This document shows, piece after piece, positions 8,810-17,147 of a stretch of 64,000 nt of DNA (position 1 is its first letter; the number at the start of each line of letters is the position of its first letter). The DNA lies in assembly GCA_007134215.1 (NCBI GenBank), contig SLLG01000056.1, positions 1-64,000 of the forward strand, read 5' to 3'. Position numbers and translations under genes: made by a program. A model generated the notes under the pieces. The model saw nothing but the letters and a program-made list of their open reading frames with translations, had not been told where the DNA came from and searched no databases. Source of the stretch: Opitutales bacterium. Its GTDB lineage: Bacteria; Verrucomicrobiota; Verrucomicrobiia; Opitutales; Oceanipulchritudinaceae.

Positions 8810-9634
8810 CTACTTCTCCTGTTGAAAAAGATGCACGTCGCGCTGCGGGAAGGGAATGGTGATTCCCGCGGCGTCGAAACGCTTCTTCATCTCAAGATTC
8901 AGGTGAAAGAATACATCCCAGTAGTCCGCCTTATTTACCCACGGACGCACCGCAATATCGATGCTGCTGTCGGAGTGGGCGAGCACGCCGACAGTCGGTG
9001 CCGGGTCCTCAAGGATACGCTTATCCTCGGACAGCACCTCTTTGATGAGCGCGATGACCTTGTCGAGATCATCGTCGTAGCTCACCCCGTAGAGCAAATC
9101 GACGCGGCGCGTGTCCTTGGAAGAGAAATTGGTAATAACCTTGCCCATGACACTGGCATTGGGCGCAATGACCTTCTTGTTGTCGGGCGTGCGCATCTCT
9201 GTGAAGAGGATGCCTATTTCCTCGACAATACCCATGGTGCCCCCCGCGTCGATGAAGTCGCCGACCTTGAACGGACGGAAAATGATAATGAGCACGCCCG
9301 CCGCAAAATTGGAAAGCGACCCCTGCAAGGCGAAGCCGACGGCGAGACCGGCGGCACCGACCATCGCAATGAAGGAGGTAGTCTCCACGCCCAGTTGCCC
9401 GATAGCCGCGATGGCCACAAGAACAATGAGCACATAGTAGACAAGGCTGGTCAAAAAGCCGATCAGAACCGGATCGACATTGCGCTTGGTCATGACCGTG
9501 CGCATGCCGCCCGTGAGCTTCGCCGCGACCCACTTACCGATAAGGAAGACGAGGATCGCGGAAATCAGCTGCACAGCAATTCCCGGCCCCACTTCGAGCA
9601 GGTGTTCCCATTGTTCTTTGAGCCACTCTTCCAT
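8810..9634 (-). CDS. small-conductance mechanosensitive channel (MscS family)
   Basis: Inner-membrane channel that releases solutes on hypo-osmotic shock. 274 aa, close to E. coli MscS (286). It has three N-terminal membrane segments. The third is the Gly/Ala-packed pore helix (GAAGLAVGFALQGSLSNFAAGVLIIIFRPFKVGDFI), and the cytoplasmic beta domain and vestibule follow (G...IGILFTEMRTPDNKKVIAPN). Length and layout argue for the minimal MscS type rather than MscK-like giants. It ends at a strong terminator. Confidence 0.95.
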   Translation of the reverse strand: MEEWLKEQWEHLLEVGPGIAVQLISAILVFLIGKWVAAKLTGGMRTVMTKRNVDPVLIGFLTSLVYYVLIVLVAIAAIGQLGVETTSFIAMVGAAGLAVGFALQGSLSNFAAGVLIIIFRPFKVGDFIDAGGTMGIVEEIGILFTEMRTPDNKKVIAPNASVMGKVITNFSSKDTRRVDLLYGVSYDDDLDKVIALIKEVLSEDKRILEDPAPTVGVLAHSDSSIDIAVRPWVNKADYWDVFFHLNLEMKKRFDAAGITIPFPQRDVHLFQQEK

Positions 9635-9696
9635 GGTGATGTGTTCCCTTCTTTTATGTTGAGGTTAGGACCAAAGCAAAATTCCCCGCACGCACC

Positions 9697-10758
9697 TCAC
9701 TCCCAGCGAAGGAGAAGCCGGACGTAGTACATCGTGTCCAATTTATCACGCCCGGTGTCCGGGCTGCTGTTATAGCGATTTTCGAGGCCGAGGCGCAGCG
9801 TCCAAAAGTCGGAACTCCCGAGCGGTATGTTGACACCAGAATCGTGGGTGACCAGAAACTCGCCGAAGAAGTCGTCGAAGCTCGGGAGAAAAGCGAGGTC
9901 CGTCGTGACCTCGCCCCAGTCGGCGAAGCGCCAGTAGTTCAGCAAGCCGAACTCCATGCCGGGAAAATCCTCCGTCCCGCCCGTGGAGTAGGATTCGTGC
10001 CGGTAGCTCAGACCGGCGCGGGTCTCAAGACGGTGACGCGGCTCATTGAACCAGCGGTACGTGAGGCCGGCGACAGAGGTCGAGCGCAGATCGATGTTCT
10101 CCGGCTCGTTGAATTCCAGTTCCTGGCGGACATACCAGCCGAGATTGTCGAGGAAGAAACTCGTGAAGGACAGACCGCCGACCGCGCGGTGATCGGTCGT
10201 CACGCTGCTCTCCTCGGCAAAGCTGTAGATCGTGTAGAATTCGAGCCGGTCGGTCGGGCCTTCGAGGCGGGCGCGGAAGCGGGAGCTCGCCGCCATGCGG
10301 TCGCTGTTGCCCTCCCGGCCGGAGAAATCGAGCCCGGCTTCATAAGTCCACCGGCGCAGTTGGTCTTCCAGCTCCGCTTCGCGCGCAATCACAGCCGGAT
10401 CCCGCTGCCCGGGCTGCCACCCGGCGGCGACCTCGGCGGTACGCGCACGCACCGGTCCCCCGGCGGTGGAGACCTCGACTTCGCCTTCCGCCCTGCGGCG
10501 CACGGGTCCGACGAGGACATCGCCCGTCTCAAGACGCACGGATACGTCCGAGTCGGTTGAGAACGCAGTCACCTCGGACATCCGGATCTCAATCGTGCCT
10601 GCGTAGGTCGTCTCGAGCTTGAGCATGCCGTCGTGAATACCGACGACGCGCCCGGTGAGGCGCGAGCCGTCCGCTGTCTCCACGACATCGGCGGTAAGGA
10701 ACACGGGCCAGAGCATCATGCAGATGAACGGCGCTAAGCAGTGAACGAGACGATTCAT
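9697..10758 (-). CDS. DUF481 (YdiY-like) outer-membrane beta-barrel protein
   Basis: 353 aa from the ATG at 10758, with a signal peptide at residues 1 to about 23. After a ~100-aa N-terminal domain (pattern 'V.TADGSRLTG.V..I.DG.L.L.T.YAG...I', seen in many DUF481 proteins) the rest alternates short aromatic beta strands. It ends in a strand with terminal LLLRWE, typical of outer-membrane barrels. The biochemical role of the family is unknown. It appears monocistronic. Confidence 0.8.
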   Translation of the reverse strand: MNRLVHCLAPFICMMLWPVFLTADVVETADGSRLTGRVVGIHDGMLKLETTYAGTIEIRMSEVTAFSTDSDVSVRLETGDVLVGPVRRRAEGEVEVSTAGGPVRARTAEVAAGWQPGQRDPAVIAREAELEDQLRRWTYEAGLDFSGREGNSDRMAASSRFRARLEGPTDRLEFYTIYSFAEESSVTTDHRAVGGLSFTSFFLDNLGWYVRQELEFNEPENIDLRSTSVAGLTYRWFNEPRHRLETRAGLSYRHESYSTGGTEDFPGMEFGLLNYWRFADWGEVTTDLAFLPSFDDFFGEFLVTHDSGVNIPLGSSDFWTLRLGLENRYNSSPDTGRDKLDTMYYVRLLLRWE

Positions 10759-11007
10759 AATGGTTTTCAAGACTAAAGGGTTAAGCAATTCCCTTACTCC
10801 AAACACTCCAACCTCTTAGATTGTCTTTCCCTAAAAGCAAGGATGCGGTCAAAAATTATTCGCTTCGCACGGAACCGGAGCCGCGGATACGCCTCTCTGT
10901 CCGACAGACAAACTCCGTACGCGCTCAAGCCGCCCGAAGGCGAAACCATCTTTCCTGTCGCACCGAAACGGCGGAAACAGTCCCGCACCCCGGACACGAA
11001 GCACCCG

Positions 11008-11163
11008 TCACTCGTCGGGCTGCGTCTTCTTCAGACCGACGACGCGATCCCCTTCGCTCCACTCGCCGCGCCGCCTGAGCAACGCGACACGCTCGAAGCG
11101 CTTGAGCACATTGCGGCGCTTCTTTTTTCCGCCGCCGACTTTGAAACTAGGATGCTGTGACAT
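11008..11163 (-). CDS. small basic protein of the PVC superphylum type
   Basis: 51 aa, very basic (starts MSQHPSFK, then GGGKKKRRNVLKRFERV). It matches the pattern I know for the conserved small basic protein of Verrucomicrobia, Chlamydiae and Planctomycetes (TIGR04137-like): MSxHPS, a KRRNVLKRFERxxLL core and a GxWxEGDRVxGLxKT end. A GGAAG ribosome-binding site lies just upstream of the ATG. The function is unknown; charge and size suggest RNA or ribosome association. It is the best single taxonomic marker in the window. Confidence 0.85.
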   Translation of the reverse strand: MSQHPSFKVGGGKKKRRNVLKRFERVALLRRRGEWSEGDRVVGLKKTQPDE

Positions 11164-11254
11164 GACTTCCTTACATTGAAAACCCGGCAGCAGAACGCCC
11201 CGCACCCCCCGACGCAAGCACTTTTCGAGGCAAATAACCGACCGGACGCACGTA

Positions 11255-11949
11255 GTGATCTTGACGCGCTCCGCCCACTCCGGATATCAGACAACCGTCC
11301 CCGTGCCCGATCCCGACGAAATCCCCGTCCGTCTCAAAGCCACCGAAACGTTCGGGATGGTGACACCCGCCTACCCCGTTATCGCCTACCCACACAAGCA
11401 GGAATTCGGCGGCGACGCCATCGCCAACGGCTACGTCTACCGCGGCGCGGCCATCCCAACGCTGGCCGACAAATTCGTCCTCGGCGATATCACCACCGGT
11501 CGTCTCTACTACGCCGACTTCGCGGAGATGCTCGCCGCCCACGCCGACAACAGCCCCGACTCCCCCGTCGACCTCAAACCGCTGCACATTGAGTGGGAGA
11601 ATCCCTATGACGGCTCCGGCACAGCCGTCTATCCAGACATGTTCGACATCGTCAAAAGCGCCTATCACGCGCGGGGCGGTGCCGAGCCGATATCGACCTG
11701 CCCGGCAATTCCCGTATCTCCGGCTCCGGGCGAGCGGACATCCGCTTCGCCATCGACGACGAAGGCGAACTCTACATCATCAGCAAGAGCGACGGAATGA
11801 TCCGCGGCCTCACCGCCCCGCCCGAAAAGGACGCATGGCTGGCCGCACACTTCGATGCATCCGAACGAGCCGACCCGAACACCTCGGGCGACCTCGCCGA
11901 TTCCGGAGCCGTCTTCCTGCGCCTCTCCGTGCGCCCGCGCGTTCAGTGA
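11255..11949 (+). pseudogene. truncated, frameshifted PQQ-type glucose/sorbosone dehydrogenase remnant
   Basis: Frame 2 (11255 to about 11690) reads PVIAYPHKQEFGGDAIANGYVYRGAAIP ... DKFVLGDITTGRLYYAD, the C-terminal blades of a PQQ-dependent sugar dehydrogenase beta-propeller. Near 11680-11700 the homology jumps to another frame: DLPGNSRISGSGRADIRFAIDDEGELYIISKSDGMIR, which runs to the TGA at 11947. The N-terminal blades and catalytic residues are absent. This is a decayed 3' fragment with at least one frameshift. It ends convergently inside the last bases of cutA. Confidence 0.75.
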
Positions 11950-12296
11950 GGACCGTCCTCAAGACCACCCGCGCCCATGCACTGCTCCAACACCCACTTG
12001 CGGTAAGCCTCCGCCACGCGGTCGGCGCGGCAGACCACCCACTGAGGCGTGTCGTAGGCGTGGGCCCCACCCAGCCAAGACTCCAAGGCTCCCGCGCGCG
12101 CCTCCGCGAACTTGAAAGTCACCCGCCATTCCTGGTCGTCACATACCTTGCCCTTCCACTCGTAGAAGCTGCGCACCGGACCGTCCACTTGCGCGCAAGC
12201 CGCCAGCCCCGCGTCCACCGCCCCGCGCGCCAGCACCTCCGCCGCTCCCTCGCTGTCCACCGTCGTCCAACCAATCATCAATGTTTCCTGTGCCAT
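11943..12296 (-). CDS. cutA: divalent-cation tolerance protein CutA
   Basis: 117 aa from the ATG at 12296. It is a trimeric PII-like cytoplasmic protein: an N-terminal GWTTVDSEGAAEVLARGAVDAGLAACAQV, then the conserved core FYEWKGKVCDDQEWRVTFKF, then an HAYDTPQWVV motif. Length and motifs fit CutA1, linked to copper and other divalent-metal tolerance in E. coli. The 3' end overlaps the sugar-dehydrogenase remnant by 7 bp, convergently. Confidence 0.92.
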   Translation of the reverse strand: MAQETLMIGWTTVDSEGAAEVLARGAVDAGLAACAQVDGPVRSFYEWKGKVCDDQEWRVTFKFAEARAGALESWLGGAHAYDTPQWVVCRADRVAEAYRKWVLEQCMGAGGLEDGPH

Positions 12297-12365
12297 GCCA
12301 CCCAAACAAACGGCTTCCGCCGACCCGCGCAACGGCATACCATCGCCCGCGCGCTCCACCGGATG

Positions 12366-13373
12366 TCATCCGCGCGGGTCTTCGACCGCGCAATACCTTG
12401 CCCGTGAGCGGGCGACCACGAGGTCGACATTGTCGAGCAGTTCAACAGGATGGCACGGCGGCGGATGTCTCATCTTTGCGAGGACGCTTGCGCCTTCACC
12501 GCGTTCCAGCCACTCGCTCGAACCCAGCACGCGCCCTTCCGTGAGAAACCGCGCGCGCAGCCGCAGCAATTCGTGTGGCTGCAACTCTCCGCCGTTCTTC
12601 ACCGCTTCCAGCAGCACCGCGGTGTCGATGCGCGCGCCCGTGCCGTCGCCCTTCGCGCCCGCTCCTTTCCCGAGCATCAGCAACCGGTAGCGCGCAAGCG
12701 CGTCCGTCGTGTCCTTCGCCCCCGGAAAGCTGGCGGCCAGTGCGCGGCAGAGCGTCTCCCTCCCCGCGAGCGCCTCGGTGTAGCCGCACCATCGGTAGTT
12801 CTCCGGAAGACCCGCCAAGCCCGCCCGCACCGCGTTCAGGTCGATGTAGGCCGCGATCAAGCCCACAAGCCACGGCGTATCCTGCACAAGTACGCTGCCG
12901 AAGCGCTCCGCCCACATTGTTCCAGCCGTCTCGTGCGCGCGGTTGAACCAGCGCGTGTAGCGTTGCCGTAACGTGCGCATGAACTCCGACACATCCCCCA
13001 TGCGGCGGCGCAGCCGCTCGCGCAGGGCCTCCGCCTCCTCCGGCCGACCCTTCTCCAGTGCGTGCGCCAGTTCATCCGCGTTGAGACCGCTCCACTGCGC
13101 GCGCGACTCCCCGTAGAGCGCGCGGTAACGCCGCACGAACGTGGCGTCGTCGCACAACCGCGCCGCCGGATCGATGCGCACGAGAATGTGGAAGTGCGTT
13201 TCCAGCACACAGTAGGTGATCACCTCCACCCCGCTGAACTCCGCCGTGCGGTGCAGCGCCGCAACCCACACCTCCCGTTGCCCCTCCGCCAGCAGCCGCC
13301 GCTTCTGGATCACACGGGATGTCACATGATACACCGCCGGACCGTCTTCACCTTTGATACGAATTTCGCCCAT
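12366..13373 (-). CDS. RAYT / IS200-like HUH (Y1) transposase, copy 1
   Basis: 335 aa. The HUH motif is H60-F-H62 in CVLETHFHILVRID, and the catalytic Tyr is probably Y139 in LRQRYTRWFN. The segment WAERFGSVLVQD...AAYIDLNAVRAGL is typical of REP-associated tyrosine transposases. The C-terminal ~100 aa are a lineage-specific extension. It is colinear with the copy at 48048-49082. No flanking inverted repeats or target duplication are seen, which fits a domesticated RAYT. Repeat copy B begins about 120 bp upstream of the start. Confidence 0.88.
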   Translation of the reverse strand: MGEIRIKGEDGPAVYHVTSRVIQKRRLLAEGQREVWVAALHRTAEFSGVEVITYCVLETHFHILVRIDPAARLCDDATFVRRYRALYGESRAQWSGLNADELAHALEKGRPEEAEALRERLRRRMGDVSEFMRTLRQRYTRWFNRAHETAGTMWAERFGSVLVQDTPWLVGLIAAYIDLNAVRAGLAGLPENYRWCGYTEALAGRETLCRALAASFPGAKDTTDALARYRLLMLGKGAGAKGDGTGARIDTAVLLEAVKNGGELQPHELLRLRARFLTEGRVLGSSEWLERGEGASVLAKMRHPPPCHPVELLDNVDLVVARSRARYCAVEDPRG

Positions 13374-13490
13374 AACAAGGATAACTATGGAGGTTACGGA
13401 ACCGGAACACAAGATATTTTCTTCAAGAAATTTATCGCTGGGCCTATCAGAGGAAAACACGAAGTTATTCGGGTTGAGAGCGTAGAAGGC

Positions 13491-13651
13491 GGCTGATTCA
13501 TCGCCCGCTCACAGGGGCCTGCCGGAGGTCTCGCGCGCCGACTTCAATAAAATAAAGGGCGCGTCGGTAAGCTTTCTCCCCCTTGCGGTCCGGGGATGAA
13601 TCTCCCGGAGTACCGAACTTCGGTGCGAAAAAAGGCAGGTTACAGGCGACT
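13491..13651 (-). repeat. structured ~160-bp repeat, copy B (3' end of the EF-G2-like gene)
   Basis: Second copy of the element at 7321-7479, same orientation, again ending at the TAG stop of the upstream minus-strand gene (13650). The hairpin stems persist where the sequence differs: GGCCT/AGGTC (wobble pair), CCGAC/GTCGG around a longer AT-rich loop, TCCGGG/CCCGGA, and TTCG/CGAA. It separates the EF-G2-like gene from RAYT copy 1. Confidence 0.85.
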
Positions 13652-15734
13652 AGTGATTGGCTCCTTTGGCGGCTTTCGCCTCGGCGATGACTTTCTGTTC
13701 GAGGGCGGGGTCCATTTCCTCGTAGTGGGAGACGGCTTCCTCGTGCACGCCCTGGCCGCCGGTGATGGAGCGCAGGGCGGTGGAATAGCGGTAAAGCTCG
13801 ACCTGCGGCACCTGCGCGCGGATCACCTGCAGCCCGCTCTCGGCGTCGACCCCCTGAATGCGCCCGCGGCGGCTGGAGATATCGCCCATAACGTCGCCCA
13901 CGTAGTTCTCGGGCACACGGATGGTGACATCGCAAATGGGTTCGAGGAGGCAGGGTTTGGCGGCCATGAAGGCCTCGCGGAAGGCGGCCTTGCCCGCGAT
14001 CTGGAAGGCCACGTCCTTCGAATCGACGGGGTGCATCTTGCCGTCGTAAAAATCGACCTTCAAATCGACGATGCGGTATCCCGCGAGAACGCCCTCGTTG
14101 CAGGCGGCGTTGACGCCCTTCTCCACGGAGGGGACGAAGACGCGGTCGACATTCTGGCCGACGAGCGAGTTTGTGAACTCGACTCCGCTGTCGCGCGGGA
14201 GCGGTTCGATGCGCATCCACACTTCGGCGAACTGCCCGGCCCCACCGGACTGTTTTTTGTGCCTGTATTTGGAGTCCGCCTTCTTCTTGATGGTCTCGCG
14301 GAAGGGCACGCGCGGCTCGACGAGTTCCACGTCGACGTTAAACCGGCGCTTGAGGCGTTCGAGGATAATGGCGAGGTGCAGCTCGCCCTGGCCGGAAAGG
14401 ACGGTCTCCCGTGTCTCGGGGTCGTTGCGGTAGAGGAAGGTGGGGTCTTCCTCGTGCAAGGTCGAAAGCCCCGTGCCCAGCCGGTCTTCGTCGCCCTTTG
14501 TCTTGAGCCGGAGGGCTCCGTGGATGTTGGGCCTCGGGTATTCGACGGGCGGCAAGGTAACGTGGCGTTTCACGCTGCTGAGGGTGTTGCCGGTATGGGT
14601 GTCGCGCAGCTTGACGGCCGCGCCGATATCGCCGGGGCCGATGGACTCCGCCGCCTCGCGGTCGTGCCCGTTGACGTGAAAGAGCTGGCCGAGGCGCTCG
14701 TTGAGGCGGCGGTCCGAGTTGTAGACATCCACGCCAGTGCGGATGCTGCCGGAATACATGCGGAAGAACGACAGCTCACCGACGTGCGCCTCGCTGAGCG
14801 TCTTGAAGACATAGCAGGCGGGCTCCGGATCATCGAGTGCGATGAGCGTCTCGGTGCCGCTCTCGTCAAAGGCCGGCACTTTCTTGCGGTCGACCGGGGA
14901 GGAACCGTATTTGGCGACAAAGTCGAGCAGACGCGCGACGCCCACGTTCGTCTCCGCCGAGGTCACGAAGAGCGGGATAAAGGCTTGGCTCTGCACGGCG
15001 GCGTGGATACCGGCGCGCATCGTCTCCTCGCTGAGCGTGCCTTCCTCAAAGAACTTTTCGAGGAGGCTGTCGTCCGACTCGGCGACAAATTCGATCAGCT
15101 CGCGGTGAAGCTCCTTCACGCGCCCGGCGTCCTCGCCGGAGACCTCCTGTTCGGTGAACTTGCCGCTCGCGTCCTTGGCGTAGACGCACTCCTCGTTACG
15201 CAGGACATCGAGGACGCGGTGAAAACCCGGCCCAGCGTCGAGCGGCAGCGTCATTGGAAAGACGGTTCGTCCGAACCGCTCGCGCAGGGATTCGAGCACG
15301 AGATCGAAGTCCACGTGCTCCTTGTCCGCGCCGTTGACGACGATAACGCGCGGGAGTTCAAAGCGGTCGGCGAACTCCCACACTTTGGAGGTGCCCATCT
15401 CCGGCCCGGTGGAGGCATTCACGACGACCATGGCAAAGTCGCCGACGCGCAGCGCCCCGAGCGCCTCGCTGATGAAGTCGAGGTACCCCGGCGTATCGAG
15501 GATGTTGAGCTTCTTCTCCATCCACTCCGCGTTCATGATCGATGCATGCACCGAAATCTTCCGCTGTTTTTCGCTCACGTGGTAATCGGATACGGTGGTT
15601 CCCGCTTCGATACTGCCGATACGGTTGATCCGGCCGGCGCAGCGGAGCATCGCTTCCACGAGCATGGTTTTTCCGGATGCCTGGTGACCCACGATCGCGA
15701 AATTGCGGATATCCTTCGGGGCGTATTGCTTCAT
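13650..15734 (-). CDS. EF-G paralog (EF-G2-like translational GTPase)
   Basis: 694 aa with the EF-G domain order: G domain (1 to about 265), domain II (about 300-390), III, IV and V to the end. The P-loop is GHQASGKT (16-23). Two canonical positions differ from true EF-G. The G3 motif is DTPGY (80-84), where the catalytic His is replaced by Tyr. The G4 motif is NGAD (134-137) instead of NKxD. These changes, and a position outside any str operon, mark the EF-G2-like paralogs, whose role is uncertain; the mycobacterial EF-G2 has been reported to lack GTPase activity. The main fusA should be elsewhere in the genome. Confidence 0.88.
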   Translation of the reverse strand: MKQYAPKDIRNFAIVGHQASGKTMLVEAMLRCAGRINRIGSIEAGTTVSDYHVSEKQRKISVHASIMNAEWMEKKLNILDTPGYLDFISEALGALRVGDFAMVVVNASTGPEMGTSKVWEFADRFELPRVIVVNGADKEHVDFDLVLESLRERFGRTVFPMTLPLDAGPGFHRVLDVLRNEECVYAKDASGKFTEQEVSGEDAGRVKELHRELIEFVAESDDSLLEKFFEEGTLSEETMRAGIHAAVQSQAFIPLFVTSAETNVGVARLLDFVAKYGSSPVDRKKVPAFDESGTETLIALDDPEPACYVFKTLSEAHVGELSFFRMYSGSIRTGVDVYNSDRRLNERLGQLFHVNGHDREAAESIGPGDIGAAVKLRDTHTGNTLSSVKRHVTLPPVEYPRPNIHGALRLKTKGDEDRLGTGLSTLHEEDPTFLYRNDPETRETVLSGQGELHLAIILERLKRRFNVDVELVEPRVPFRETIKKKADSKYRHKKQSGGAGQFAEVWMRIEPLPRDSGVEFTNSLVGQNVDRVFVPSVEKGVNAACNEGVLAGYRIVDLKVDFYDGKMHPVDSKDVAFQIAGKAAFREAFMAAKPCLLEPICDVTIRVPENYVGDVMGDISSRRGRIQGVDAESGLQVIRAQVPQVELYRYSTALRSITGGQGVHEEAVSHYEEMDPALEQKVIAEAKAAKGANH

Positions 15735-15943
15735 AAGGTAATAAGTTTTTGTTTAAGGATGAATGGACTCTGCGCCGCAGGCGGCGGCGGGCGCTAATGA
15801 CCCAGCGCGTCGGTTATCGTGGTCCGGACACTTAAAGTCAATGGGTTCCGGAAATCAGCGGATTTTTTGCCCGGCGGGTAATTGGGCGGGCCACACCCGC
15901 TTTTCGCATCGCCACGCACCGCTGCCCGGCCCACATTCACCGG

Positions 15944-16468
15944 GTGATGAAAAAGGAACTTGTGATGACTGTTCTCGCGGAGGACCGCCCCGGTCTCGTC
16001 GCCCGGCTCGCCGACTGCGTGCGCACCCACGGGGGCAACTGGATCGAGAGTCGCATGAGCCAGCTCGGCGGCCGCTTCGCGGGCATTGTGCGCGTGGAAG
16101 TGGAGGAAGACTCGGAAAACGAGCTTGGCGCCGCGCTGCGCGGGCTCTCCGGCCTCAACCTGACCGTGGAGACCGCCGACGCGCCCTATCCCGTGGAGAC
16201 CGGGGCGAAACAGGCCCGCCTCGAAATCCTCGCCCAGGACAGGCCCGGCATCATCGCCGAAATCTTCGGAGCGCTCTCCGCCCACCGCGCCAACGTCACC
16301 GAGCTGACGACGGAGCGCTTTGCGGCCCCTATGAGCGCGCAGCTGCTCTTCAAGGCCAACGCCCGCCTGCGGCTGCCCCCGGGCCTCGACGCGGGGACGC
16401 TGCACGCCTCGCTCGAAGACATCGCCAACGACCTGACCGCCGAACTCCACCTCACCCAGGAATGGTGA
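15944..16468 (+). CDS. double-ACT-domain regulator (GcvR-like)
   Basis: 174 aa made of two ACT domains: about 5-80 (ELVMTVLAEDRPGLVARLADCV) and about 90-170 (ARLEILAQDRPGIIAEIFGALSAH). Both carry the 'DRPGL/I' ligand-binding turn. This matches GcvR, which modulates the glycine-cleavage regulator in enterobacteria, but no gcv gene is nearby, so the target is unknown. It is convergent with the zinc-ribbon gene, only 22 bp apart. Confidence 0.8.
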   Translation: MMKKELVMTVLAEDRPGLVARLADCVRTHGGNWIESRMSQLGGRFAGIVRVEVEEDSENELGAALRGLSGLNLTVETADAPYPVETGAKQARLEILAQDRPGIIAEIFGALSAHRANVTELTTERFAAPMSAQLLFKANARLRLPPGLDAGTLHASLEDIANDLTAELHLTQEW

Positions 16469-16490
16469 AGGCGAAGCCCGCCGCCGGGCC

Positions 16491-17036
16491 TCAAAGATAA
16501 TCGCTCATTTCGTAGAGCACGGGATCGCGCGAAGGCCCGCGGCGGCGGCGCAGCGCACGGGCCACCGAGCCCGGGCCGAACACCTCCGCGCCGTCACCAT
16601 CCCCTTCGCCGTCCATGCCCTCCGCCTCGTCGAGGAGGTCGCCGTATTCTTCTTCCAGCTGCTCCGGATCTTCACCCTTCTCCATGCGCTCGACCATCTC
16701 CTTCATGGCTTCGGGCAGCTTCTCGCCCGTGAGGTCGGACATGCGGCGCATGAGGTGCGCGAGCTGGCGCGGGTCGGGGTTGTCTTCGTCGATTCCGGAA
16801 AACTCGCGCTCCATCTGCTCCATTGCCGCCTCGAGGCGCGGGTCGTCGAAATCGCCGCCCTCCCCGTCGCCGGGCTCCTTCGCACGCCCCGTCACGGCGA
16901 AACCCGAGACGCGCTTCTCCATCGGATACTCCGGATTGTCCGGACAGCGCGGCACGCGGTCGCCCAGTTCGAGAGAACGGGCGAAGAACGAGTAGATCTT
17001 GTGGTTCTTCGGACAATAAAACTCGTAGATCGGCAT
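16491..17036 (-). CDS. FmdB-like zinc-ribbon protein with long acidic tail
   Basis: 181 aa from the ATG at 17036. The first ~35 aa (MPIYEFYCPKNHKIYSFFAR ... RVPRCPDN) resemble the FmdB/zinc_ribbon_8 domain, although the second knuckle lacks one cysteine (C-P-D-N), so zinc binding may be partial. The middle (about 70-150) is strongly acidic and helical, with many Glu, Asp and Met. The end is basic. The function is unknown. Confidence 0.6.
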   Translation of the reverse strand: MPIYEFYCPKNHKIYSFFARSLELGDRVPRCPDNPEYPMEKRVSGFAVTGRAKEPGDGEGGDFDDPRLEAAMEQMEREFSGIDEDNPDPRQLAHLMRRMSDLTGEKLPEAMKEMVERMEKGEDPEQLEEEYGDLLDEAEGMDGEGDGDGAEVFGPGSVARALRRRRGPSRDPVLYEMSDYL

Positions 17037-17147
17037 GGCGGGAAAGGGAAAGAAACGCCCGCCCGCTTTCAACCCAATTGACGCCCTGCGCATTCAGTTC
17101 CTGAAACCGCTTGGCAATTCCCGTCGGCGCTCTAGTAAAGCAGGACC

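Noticed and set aside
10821-11160. ORFs between the DUF481 gene and the small basic protein
   Set aside because: Both plus-strand frames run across the small basic protein gene on the other strand and show no protein-like pattern.
13498-14220. Minus-strand ORF through the repeat and the EF-G2 end
   Set aside because: It is a shadow frame of the EF-G2-like gene that continues into repeat copy B. Its Arg-rich composition is typical of out-of-frame GC-rich DNA.
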